Positions 26,881 to 34,800 of a DNA stretch of 64,000 nt are shown here, in pieces; position 1 is the stretch's first letter; each line of letters begins with the position of its first letter. The notes under the pieces are model-generated. The model searched no databases, was not told where the DNA came from, and saw only the letters and a list, made by a program, of their open reading frames with translations. This DNA is from JACCZX01 sp963786295. GTDB lineage: Bacteria; Pseudomonadota; Gammaproteobacteria; Burkholderiales; Burkholderiaceae_F. The stretch lies in contig CAWAYV010000006.1 in assembly GCA_963786295.1 (NCBI GenBank), positions 62,001 through 126,000 on the forward strand, in the 5' to 3' direction. A program made the translations under genes and the position numbers.

Positions 26881-27429
26881 TTAGTGCAGAATTTCCTGCG
26901 CACCACCTTGAACCTGCGCCTTGCCTTTTCCGGCACGCGCCGGAGGCTCACACAATCCGCAGACATAGTTCTTCGTGAGCTCGAACGTGTGGGTGACGAA
27001 TTTGCCGTTGCACTTACAGCAGGATGTCAGTGTCACCATTCCGGCGTCGACGAACTTGACCAGGCGCCACGCGCGCGTTACCGATAGCAGCGGCTCCAGA
27101 CCTTGCGCGCGGATCTGCTCGAGATACAACTCGTACGCTTTGATGATGCCGTCGATCTCTTCGAGCTCGCTGGTCTTGTCCAGATACTCGTACATGTTCA
27201 GGAACAGCGACGAATGAATGTTCGGCTGCCAGGTCATGAACCAGTCGGTCGAAAAAGGCAGCATGCCGCGCGCCGGTGATTCGCCCTGGACTTCCTTGTA
27301 CAGGCGCAGCAGGCGCTCATACGACAGATCGGTTTCGGACTCCAGCACTTGCAGACGCGCGCCGAGCTTGATCAGCGCAATCGCGCGCTGGATCTGCTTG
27401 CTTTCAGAAACGATGCTTTTGATGCGCAT
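26881..27429 (-). CDS. flhC: Flagellar master regulator FlhC
   Basis: A 182-residue protein of normal FlhC length. The zinc-binding cysteines are visible in CCKCNGKFVTHTFEL and VCGLCEPP. A GGGGAA ribosome site precedes ATG 27429. With FlhD it forms the FlhD4C2 activator that switches on class II flagellar operons with sigma-70. It is transcribed after flhD with a 27-base gap. Confidence 0.97.
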   Translation of the reverse strand: MRIKSIVSESKQIQRAIALIKLGARLQVLESETDLSYERLLRLYKEVQGESPARGMLPFSTDWFMTWQPNIHSSLFLNMYEYLDKTSELEEIDGIIKAYELYLEQIRAQGLEPLLSVTRAWRLVKFVDAGMVTLTSCCKCNGKFVTHTFELTKNYVCGLCEPPARAGKGKAQVQGGAQEILH

Positions 27430-27456
27430 GGTGGTTCCCCTGCCGAAGGTTCGGAT

Positions 27457-27807
27457 TTACGCGGTCACGTTGGCCAATTGCCCGGCCATCACGATATTGG
27501 CGTGCAGGCCGGCGACTGCGGCACCGGTTGCGCTCGACTTCGGCTTCGAGTGGCTCGTTAGGAGATTCCAGACCATATCGTCGTCGAATCGAAATCGGAG
27601 GATCAACTGATTCGACCCCGCGATCTTCATCAATTGTGCGGGGCTTAACTGGTCAATGATCGTTGCGACTTCTTCCGAAACGCCCAGGCGGTACAGCGCC
27701 TGCGCCTTGTCGGCGCGGATCATGTGCTGCGCGAGTACTAGATAGGCTAGGTTGGCTTCACGGATCTCTTGCAGAAGTTGTTCGTTGCTGGCGGCGATCG
27801 TGCTCAT
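27457..27807 (-). CDS. flhD: Flagellar master regulator FlhD
   Basis: A 116-residue protein whose core (EIREANLAYLVLAQHMIRAD; YRLGVSEEVATIIDQLSPAQ) is typical FlhD. ATG 27807 has AGGAG about eight bases upstream. It partners FlhC in DNA binding. The 450-base region upstream is long and presumably carries the regulated promoter for the flagellar cascade. Confidence 0.96.
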   Translation of the reverse strand: MSTIAASNEQLLQEIREANLAYLVLAQHMIRADKAQALYRLGVSEEVATIIDQLSPAQLMKIAGSNQLILRFRFDDDMVWNLLTSHSKPKSSATGAAVAGLHANIVMAGQLANVTA

Positions 27808-28259
27808 TTAGGCTGCTCCTGGTTTCGCGGTTCGGTGGTGCTTGATCAGGTTCGACTGGATGCGTTTCGAAGTGACGCCATTGTGGGAAAGCGGCTCAAT
27901 TTGAAGAATCAGCGTGTCGCTACGAACGATGTCGGCCTGCCGCTCGTCGGTTTGTAAGGCTTTTCCCTACACGTGCCTCGTACGCCCATTCAAGTCGGCC
28001 GCGCGGGTGCCGTTAACGAACTGTGCGAGGCACGCGCGCCGCCGGCACGTCGATGGACGGACAGATGGCAAGGGCGCCTCGCCAAGTTGGTTGATGTGGA
28101 TTTTGGTTTCCTCCCCGCTTTCGCGCCGGTCTATGACCGGCGCTTTTTTTTGACGAAAAGCGCGTGGAACGGCCCTCCAATCGGACGATGGCATGTACCC
28201 CATCGTCGGTACAGTGCTCAAGCTTGTGCATCTAATCAGCACTGACAGGGAACGGCACG
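27808..28259. other. Long intergenic region upstream of flhD, possible small RNA
   Basis: No convincing protein is encoded here. The left part must hold the flhD promoter and leader on the minus strand. On the plus strand it ends in a strong intrinsic terminator (28123-28151) with no gene reading into it, so a plus-strand transcript of up to about 200 bases from around 27950 is possible. No sigma-28 or sigma-70 element could be assigned with confidence. Confidence 0.4.
28123..28151 (+). terminator. Orphan plus-strand Rho-independent terminator
   Basis: A 9-bp perfect stem GCGCCGGTC / GACCGGCGC with a TAT loop and eight Ts. No recognised plus-strand gene lies upstream for more than 1.3 kb, as flhD and flhC read the other way. 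It either ends an unannotated small RNA or blocks antisense read-through. Confidence 0.85.
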
Positions 28260-28643
28260 ATGCCGAACGATTTTTGCGAGGTGGCCGAGATGACTAGGAC
28301 GGCCTCATCGACGACGGCAGGCGAGCCCACGCGCTCCAGCCTGCTGCAGCATTACGAAGCGATCGCACAGGCGAGCTGCGCGATGCTCGAGGCCGCGCGC
28401 GCCGACGATTGGATTGAGGTCGCGCGCCAGGAAGAGCGCTGCGCCGCGCTGATCGCGATCTTGAAGGCCGCCGATGAGCGTCCTGAATCACTCAGCGCAA
28501 CTGACGACGAGTGCCGCATGCATTTGCTGCGGCAGATTCTGGCCGACGACGCGCTAATTCGCGGGCATGCCGAGCCGTGGCTGGAGCCCATCGTCCCATT
28601 TATCTCGACGCCGCGTGCAGGCCGGAGCAGCGAATCCGCATGA
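28260..28643 (+). CDS. fliT: FliT-like flagellar chaperone
   Basis: A 127-residue all-helical protein (LLQHYEAIAQASCAMLEAAR; WIEVARQEERCAALIAILKA; MHLLRQILADDALIRGHAEP). The pattern is that of FliT, the export chaperone for the filament cap protein FliD, which also binds FlhDC in enterics. An AGGGAA lies about nine bases upstream of ATG 28260; a second ATG at 28290 is possible. It overlaps ycgR by ATGA. The family call rests on pattern and flagellar context, and fliD is not in the window. Confidence 0.65.
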   Translation: MPNDFCEVAEMTRTASSTTAGEPTRSSLLQHYEAIAQASCAMLEAARADDWIEVARQEERCAALIAILKAADERPESLSATDDECRMHLLRQILADDALIRGHAEPWLEPIVPFISTPRAGRSSESA

Positions 28644-29410
28644 GTTTGACGACACCTTTTCCGGAACCCGATTCACCGGAACTCGAGCGCTTTGCGATTT
28701 ATTCGCGCAGCGAGATCACGAGCTTTTTGCGCCAGTTGCGCGACAAGCAGGTGTTGGTCACGCTGTACTACGACCAGGCAGCTGGCTTCACGGTCAGCAA
28801 CGTACTCGACGTGAACGAGGGCTTTGAGGAATTGATCTTGGATCGCACCTCCGATGCGGTGGCGCAGAAGTCGATATACGCGTCGAAGCAACTGGTGGTC
28901 GTCGCGTTTCTGGACAACGTCAAGTTGCAGTTTTCGGTTGGCACCGCTGAGGCGGTCGAGCATCACGGACGTCCTGCGTTTCGAGTGCGGTTTCCGCAGC
29001 AGCTGTTGCGCATGCAGCGACGCAGCTCGCACCGTAGGCAGCCCCCCGCAATCCGGCCGGCTACGTGCCTGGTGCCGTCGCCTGGCAAAAAAGGACAGTA
29101 CGAATCGGTACGCGTGCTCGACTTAAGCGTCGGCGGCCTGGCGCTGTTCGTGCATCCGGTCCAATTTGCTTTACCAGCCGACTACACGCTAGAAAATTGC
29201 TATCTCGATCTCCCCGATGTCGGTCAGATTACCGTTACGCTCCGTGTGTGCTACGTCGACGCGGAAGCGGCCAACGATGGTGTGCGCCGCTGCGGGTGTG
29301 AGTTTGTCGATCTGAGTGAATCGGCAGCACGCATGTTGCAGCGATACATGAACAAGCTCGACGCCGCAGCTCGCTCCAACGGGCCACCACCAGACGCAGC
29401 GGCGGCATAG
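28640..29410 (+). CDS. ycgR: Flagellar brake protein YcgR
   Basis: A 256-residue protein starting at ATG 28640 (MSLTTPFPEPDSPELERFAI), inside the FliT stop. The N-terminal YcgR domain (EITSFLRQLRDKQVLVTLYY) is followed by a PilZ domain with the arginine-rich c-di-GMP motif (RRSSHRR) and DLSVGG. When bound to c-di-GMP, YcgR acts on the flagellar motor to slow swimming. It is the second such protein within 3 kb of flhDC. It ends 6 bases before a large terminator. Confidence 0.92.
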   Translation: MSLTTPFPEPDSPELERFAIYSRSEITSFLRQLRDKQVLVTLYYDQAAGFTVSNVLDVNEGFEELILDRTSDAVAQKSIYASKQLVVVAFLDNVKLQFSVGTAEAVEHHGRPAFRVRFPQQLLRMQRRSSHRRQPPAIRPATCLVPSPGKKGQYESVRVLDLSVGGLALFVHPVQFALPADYTLENCYLDLPDVGQITVTLRVCYVDAEAANDGVRRCGCEFVDLSESAARMLQRYMNKLDAAARSNGPPPDAAAA

Positions 29411-29416
29411 AAGCGA

Positions 29417-29460
29417 GCCGGCATAAAAAAGGCGCCTTGCGGCGCCTTTTTTATGCCGGC
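29417..29460. terminator. 20-bp perfect bidirectional terminator
   Basis: GCCGGCATAAAAAAGGCGCC pairs perfectly over 20 bp with the following copy across a TTGC loop; internal A6/T6 runs make it a terminator in both directions. It separates ycgR from the convergent hypothetical gene at 29468. Confidence 0.93.
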
Positions 29461-29467
29461 GTTTCGT

Positions 29468-29895
29468 CTACTTCGCCACTGTAGCCGGGTACATATCGTT
29501 CCACGTGTGCGCGTATTGCTTGCCGGTGCCGATCCAGGCCACTGTGCCGACCGACAGCGCCGCCGTATAAAGCGATGCGATCAACTCGGCTGCGTTCTGA
29601 CGGCAGCTGATTCGCACGGCGCTTAAGAGATGCAGATGGTTCTCGGCGTAGCGGCGTTCGACGAGCTTCATGTCGCGGCTGATCGGCAGTAGCGATTCGG
29701 GCAAGCCGGCGATGCCGCGGCGGCCTTCGAGCGCCCGTGCGGCGGTGTCTTCGAACCACACGAAGAGCTCGGTTGGTGCTGCCACAGGTCCTTGAGCGAT
29801 GCAGGTTCGGTCGCTGCAGAATCGGAAGTCGCGATGGCGCTGATTGGCCGGGTCGATATTTCCGCGAGTTGTCTGACGAGTTGGTTGCGAGTCAT
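29468..29895 (-). CDS. Hypothetical protein, frameshifted near 29773
   Basis: ATG 29895 (MTRNQLVRQLAEIST) follows an AAGGAAG at the right distance. The frame is lost after LKDLWQHQ and resumes as TELFVWFEDTAARALEGRRG, then LHLLSAVRISCRQNAAELIA and WIGTGKQYAHTWNDMYP. One base must be added (probably an A in the CAACC stretch), giving about 142 residues. Unlike the other frameshifts in this window it looks like a deletion. The C-terminal segment is moderately hydrophobic. I do not recognise the family. A link to motility is suggested only by position. Confidence 0.55.
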
Positions 29896-30286
29896 CGGTA
29901 CTTCCTTCAATCGCAGCGTTGTGCCGTGGTCAGACGAAGATCGACCTGCAAGCGCACTTCTTTAAAACGCCCCGCGAAGCGCGACGCCGCTGAAGAGTCA
30001 GGATGGGCGACGATCACCTGCCTTTCTTGATGCGACGGTTGCGCACGCTATTGAACGTCGGTCGACAAGAAACGTTCCGGAGCCGTTGATTCGGCACGAT
30101 TTTCTTGTGGCTCCATGCGTACGTTCGCGGTTCGCAGCAGCGCGCTTCAATGCCGTCAGATGTCTCGCTTTTTCCCCACCTATTGCTGGATAGCACGAAC
30201 GGACGCCCCCCTAAAGTTTGGGCATATGAAGAACGACGCATTCTTATATGACGCGCTGTATCAAGCGCTGAACAACGGTCAGCTTG
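29896..30286. other. Intergenic region between divergent hypothetical gene and fliA
   Basis: About 390 bases with no convincing gene. An ATG at 30226 opens MKNDAFLYDALYQALNNGQL in the frame preceding fliA; it may be a true N-terminal extension displaced by a frameshift. A TAAAGTTT at 30212 resembles a sigma-28 -35 box but lacks a matching -10. Confidence 0.4.
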
Positions 30287-31015
30287 ATGGCAATCAGCTG
30301 GAGCAAATACGGCCCAGTTCGCCTGCTCGAGAGCGACTATGTCAAGCAATACGCGCCGCTGGTTCGGCGCCTCGCGCATCAAATGATCGCGCGGCTACCC
30401 GCCAACGTCGAGTTGGATGACATGATCCAGGCCGGCATGATGGGCTTGATGGACGCCGTGTCTCGATTCGAAGTGACGCAGGGCACGCAATTCGAGGTCT
30501 ATGCCGCGCAACGCATTCGCGGCGCGATGCTCGACGAACTGCGCGCGAATGACTGGCTACCGCGCTCGGCGCGAAAGAGTCAGCGCGACATAGAGAATGC
30601 GATCCATCGGCTCGAAGGCAAGCTCAGCCGTGCGCCGCACGAAGCGGAAATCGCCGGCGAGCTCGAGATGTCGCTTGCGCAGTATCAACAGATGCTGCAC
30701 GACGCACGCGGCGCGCAGTTGGTGCACTTAGACGATCTTGGTGGCAAGGTCGACGATGAAGATTATCTAGAACGGCACTTGGTAGACGACTGCCCGGAGC
30801 CCGGCGAAATCTTGCGTGACAAACGCTTTCGCTATGCGCTGGTCGATGCGATCGACGAACTGCCCGAGCGCGAAAAGCTTTTGATGAGTCTTTATCACGA
30901 GCAGGACTTGAATCTACGTGAGATCGGCGTCGTGATGGGAATTACCGAGTCACGCGTATGCCAGCTGCACAGCCAAGCAGTTGCGCGTCTGCGTTCTCGC
31001 CTGAAAAACTGGTAA
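30287..31015 (+). CDS. fliA: Flagellar sigma factor 28 (FliA)
   Basis: A 242-residue sigma-28 family protein. Region 2 (YVKQYAPLVRRLAHQMIARL; MIQAGMMGLMDAVSRFE; IRGAMLDELRANDWLPRS), region 3 (RDIENAIHRLEGKLSRAPHE) and region 4 (LPEREKLLMSLYHEQDLNLR...ITESRVCQLHSQA) are all present. It transcribes class III flagellar and chemotaxis genes and is held by FlgM, encoded nearby on the other strand. The first 15 or so residues are uncertain: an in-frame ATG is at 30287, and a possible longer N-terminus lies in the other frame from 30226. Confidence 0.93.
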   Translation: MAISWSKYGPVRLLESDYVKQYAPLVRRLAHQMIARLPANVELDDMIQAGMMGLMDAVSRFEVTQGTQFEVYAAQRIRGAMLDELRANDWLPRSARKSQRDIENAIHRLEGKLSRAPHEAEIAGELEMSLAQYQQMLHDARGAQLVHLDDLGGKVDDEDYLERHLVDDCPEPGEILRDKRFRYALVDAIDELPEREKLLMSLYHEQDLNLREIGVVMGITESRVCQLHSQAVARLRSRLKNW

Positions 31016-31146
31016 TGGAACAGCGCTCCTCGTGTACGCGACGCATGCGGGTCGCACGTGCACTCGTCGCGACGAGCGACATGCCGGGCATGTTGCCGGA
31101 CATCGGCGGCGTAGCCGCTGGTGGTCCCGCGAGCCTGATCGCGGGA

Positions 31147-31172
31147 TTCGCGGTTCGCGCCAGAACCGCGAA
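31147..31172. terminator. 10-bp hairpin between fliA and flgN
   Basis: TTCGCGGTTC / GAACCGCGAA with a six-base loop, in the gap between two convergent genes. No T run follows, so it may be a weak terminator or an RNA-protecting hairpin. Nothing else was recognised between 31016 and 31262. Confidence 0.5.
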
Positions 31173-31262
31173 CACTAGTTAGTGCGCCGCTCTTCGGGCG
31201 GCCGCGCGGGTGACGCAAGTACAACCGCAGGGGATGGATCTCTTCGATTGCCGCGCAGAGTG

Positions 31263-31544
31263 CTAACTTGCCAAAGCTCGGAGTTGCGCCGCCTCGCGCG
31301 CGAAGCGTTCGAGCTCATCGGTTCCGCCTTGCCGCATCGCCCGCAATGCGCTCGCCTGCGGCGCGAGTAGTCGTAACAAGTGTTCCTTGCGCCCGCTTGC
31401 CTCGGCCAAGCGCGCGGGATCATTCGCGATCAGCGCCTCGCTCTCGTCGTGCAGAGCCTTTATCAGATCGGAGAACAAACGGGCCGGGGCGCCCGGAGGC
31501 AGCGAGGAGTGCGGATACATGTCGAAACGATCAGTGTTTACCAA
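31263..31544 (-). CDS. flgN: FlgN-like flagellar export chaperone, short
   Basis: Directly after flgM, with a 14-base overlap if TTG 31544 is the start; ATG 31520 is the alternative. At 93 residues it is helical and charged (ARLFSDLIKALHDESEALIA; RLAEASGRKEHLLRLLAPQA), which fits the N-terminal half of FlgN, the chaperone for hook-associated proteins FlgK and FlgL. Family members are usually near 150 residues, and the conserved C-terminal helix is not seen. The gene may be truncated by a frameshift. The call depends partly on the flgM-flgN order. Confidence 0.6.
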   Translation of the reverse strand: MVNTDRFDMYPHSSLPPGAPARLFSDLIKALHDESEALIANDPARLAEASGRKEHLLRLLAPQASALRAMRQGGTDELERFAREAAQLRALAS

Positions 31545-31782
31545 TGGGTTGAAAGTGCGGATCGATTGCCGCGATCAGCCTGTCGGCGATCGCTTGCGGA
31601 TCGATGCGATAGCGTCCTTCGGCAATGGCCGCGCGCAGCGCCAGAATCCGGCTTTCGGGGCCAGTTCCGCGTGCGAGTTGGGTCTGTGCGCACGGGGGTG
31701 CCGGCAGATTGGAGCGCGCCAAGAGGGTCACGCCAGGAAAGTTCGGCAATTGGCCGTCGAACTTTAGATCACCGACGTTCAA
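31531..31782 (-). CDS. flgM: Anti-sigma-28 factor FlgM
   Basis: An 83-residue protein. The C-terminal sigma-binding helix ILALRAAIAEGRYRIDPQAI and ADRLI matches FlgM well. TTG 31782 has AGGAG at the right distance and is a better start than the long upstream extension. FlgM binds FliA until the hook is complete and FlgM is exported. It is transcribed towards flgN and is divergent from the PAS kinase at 31847. Confidence 0.85.
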   Translation of the reverse strand: MNVGDLKFDGQLPNFPGVTLLARSNLPAPPCAQTQLARGTGPESRILALRAAIAEGRYRIDPQAIADRLIAAIDPHFQPIGKH

Positions 31783-31846
31783 TTGCGCTCCTGAGGGTGC
31801 ATTATTCTTACCTGACGTCCTAAGCTCTTGACTGCCGAACCCTCGC

Positions 31847-34800
31847 GTGGCTGACCGGCCTACTTCGCAGCGCTCCGCCAAGCTCGCTCCGCGCACAGCG
31901 GGCACGCCCGCCGTTGTTGCGCCTCAAGTCGTTTCCGAGGAGCGGGCGCTGGCGCTCGGATTGCCGGGCAGCGGGAATGACGCATTAGGCACACCGCCCG
32001 GCATTGCCGTCATTCAAAGCAGTTCAAACCCGCTGGACTTCGGCACTCTGACGGCAGCCGATGCGGCCGCGGCCCTGGCCGCGCGACCAGCGGACACAGT
32101 CATCGAAACCTTGTTGACGGCGGCGCACATAGGTCTCGCGCTGCTTGACCGTGACATGAATTACCGGCTGTGGAACAACTGCCTGGAGGAGTTGTTCGAT
32201 GTGCCGGCCGATGCGCTGCTCGGGCGTGCCGTTAACGAGGCCAACGGGCTCAATCAACTACCGGATCTGATCGCCGAGTTGAAGCGGATTAGTGAGAGCG
32301 GCGACCGCACACCGATTGAGCGTGAATACCAGTTGCCTCGAGCTGAGCGTGGCTGGGTGCGGGTCAAATTGGCACCCGTGTTCGCGATCGACGGCCGTTT
32401 TGACGGTGTGCTGGTTACGTGTGAACCGATCGATCGCGAGCGTTTTGCGCAGAACTCGCTCGGGGCGTTGCGGCAAGCACTCGAGTCGGTCGGCGAAATG
32501 GTGTTCGAAATCGACCAGCGAGGCGCCGTCGTCGACGCCAACGATGCCGCGCGGCAGCGACTCGGGTACGACCGCGACTCGCTCAAAGGGCTGTCGCTCA
32601 GTGCAATTGATGTCAACCTTGCCGGTGGTGACGACAACGGCACCGGCTTTGCGTCGCTGTATGAACAACTGCAGACGCGCGGCTCTCATCAGACCGATAC
32701 GCGCTACAAGACGCGCTTTGGGACAGAATTCGCGGTCGAAACGGTGTTGCAGCGAGTCGTACATGACGGACGCGAGTTCATATTGCTGCTCGCGCGCGAC
32801 GTCAGCCCGCGCAAGCAGGCAGAGTCCGATCTGAGCGAAAGCGCCGAGCGTTTTCGCGCACTGTTCGACGAAAGCCCAGTGGCGGCGCTGTTGCTCGATA
32901 GCGAGTTTCGGCTGATCGGCATCAACCGCGCCGCCGGCGAAACGCTCGGTTACGACGCCGACGAGCTGTTGGGAAAAGATCCGGAAACGCTACTTCACCC
33001 AGACGATCGGCCAATGCTGCAGCAGGCGCGCGCGGAAATGCAGCGCGGTGCGGTGGAGTCCGAATCCGCGGAGCGGCGCTTCATGCATCGCGACGGACGT
33101 GTTGTGTGGACCAAACTTTCGATGCGCGCAATTGCATCGGAACGCGGCCTGCGCCACACGCTGCTGGTGCTCGAAAATTTTACCGACCGCAAGATTTTTG
33201 AAGAGCAGTTGCAGGTCGCACTACGCGATCAGCAGACGTTGTTCGAAACGATGTCGGTCGGCGTGGCGCAGACGATGTCGGGCAAGATTCTGCTGGCTAA
33301 TCGCGAATTCGCCGAGATGTTTGGCTACAGCGATGGTGAAGTCATCGGCATGCCGCTGTGGGACCTGTGTATTGACCGCAATCACCGCGCACCGAACGAG
33401 GTATCCGGGATGCCGGTCGTGCGCTCGAATCAAACGACGAGCGGCGAAGTCGTGCTGTTCCGAACCGACGGCGAGCCGGTGTGGTGCCTGGTCCAGGCGC
33501 GCCCGATCCAGGCGCAGGAGCCCGGTCTCGAGGTACTCCGTGAGGCGATTTACACGTTTCAGAACATTTCCGAGAGCAAGCGCCAGCGCGAAGCGCTGTC
33601 GCGTTCGCTGCTCGAGTTGAAGGAGCAGGGTGAAGAGCTGCAGAGCGCACTTTCGCAGCAGCAGCTGATTTTCGACACCGCGCTCGTCGGGTTGCTGTTC
33701 GTGCGCGACGGCCGTCCAGTGCGTGCCAACGCTGCGATGGAAGATTTGCTTGCGTGCGAACCTGGGGCGCTGGTGTCGCAGATGCAATTGTTTTCGCATC
33801 CGACCGATCACTTGCTGCTGGCCAATTTGTCCGAGCACTATCAGCGCATCAACGACACCGGCGCCACCGAATTCGAACTGCACATGTTCCGTCGCAAGGG
33901 GTCTCCGATCTGGGTCGCAGTCCAGGGACGCGCCGTCAATCCGGAGCGTCCGGAGTTGGGGTACATCTTTGCGTTTGTCAACGTCGACGAGCGCAAGCGC
34001 TCGGAGCGCGAGTTGCGCGCGACGCTATCCGAGCTTCAGTTGATTTTCGATAACGCGCTGGTGGCCGTGCTGTACGTGGCGAACGATCTGATCGTCAAAG
34101 CCAACGTGGCCACTCAACAGTTGTTTGGATACGACGCGCGCGACTGGGACGAGCTGCAGATCTCCTCGCTCTTTGCTACGGCCAGCGATTGGGAGGATAT
34201 CCGCGAGCTGCCCATTGCCGACGTCGATTCTGACGAGCCGGAAGAGAAGGTCGACGCGGACGCCGAACCGGATGCCGAAGCAAAGGCACCCGATGGTGGA
34301 GTGTCATTCGAGCGGCTGATGCGGCGCGCCGACGGAACGACTTTCTGGTGTGCCGGGTATGGACGGCCGATCGATCCGTCTGCGCCCGATCGTGGCGTCA
34401 TTTTGACGCTGGTCGATGTCGATGCGCGAAGACGATCGGAGGAAGAGTTGCGACGCGTGCGCAACTACCTCGATCTGGTCGTTGAGAACTTGCCCGTGCT
34501 GGTGTCTGTGCGCGAAGCCGAAACCGGCCGCTTCGTCAGCTTGAATCGCGCCGGCGAGACGATGACCGGGCTGACGCGTGAACAAGTCGTCGGCCGCACG
34601 TGGGGCGAGATTTATGCACGCCAGTTTGCCGACTTGTACGCCGAGCTCGATCGCAAGGCGCTTTCTACCGGAACACAGGTCGACCGGCCGCGCGACGTGA
34701 TGTTGCGCGCCGATGGCAAGCGCCTAACGATCAATCAGCGCGTGGTGCCGCTGTTCGAATCCGAGCCAGGCCGCTCGGCGGCAGCGGGCGACGCGAATGC

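Noticed and set aside
30212..30238. Sigma-28 promoter in front of fliA (TAAAGTTT at 30212)
   Set aside because: The -35 match is good, but the sequence 11 bases later (GAACGACG) does not resemble GCCGATAA.
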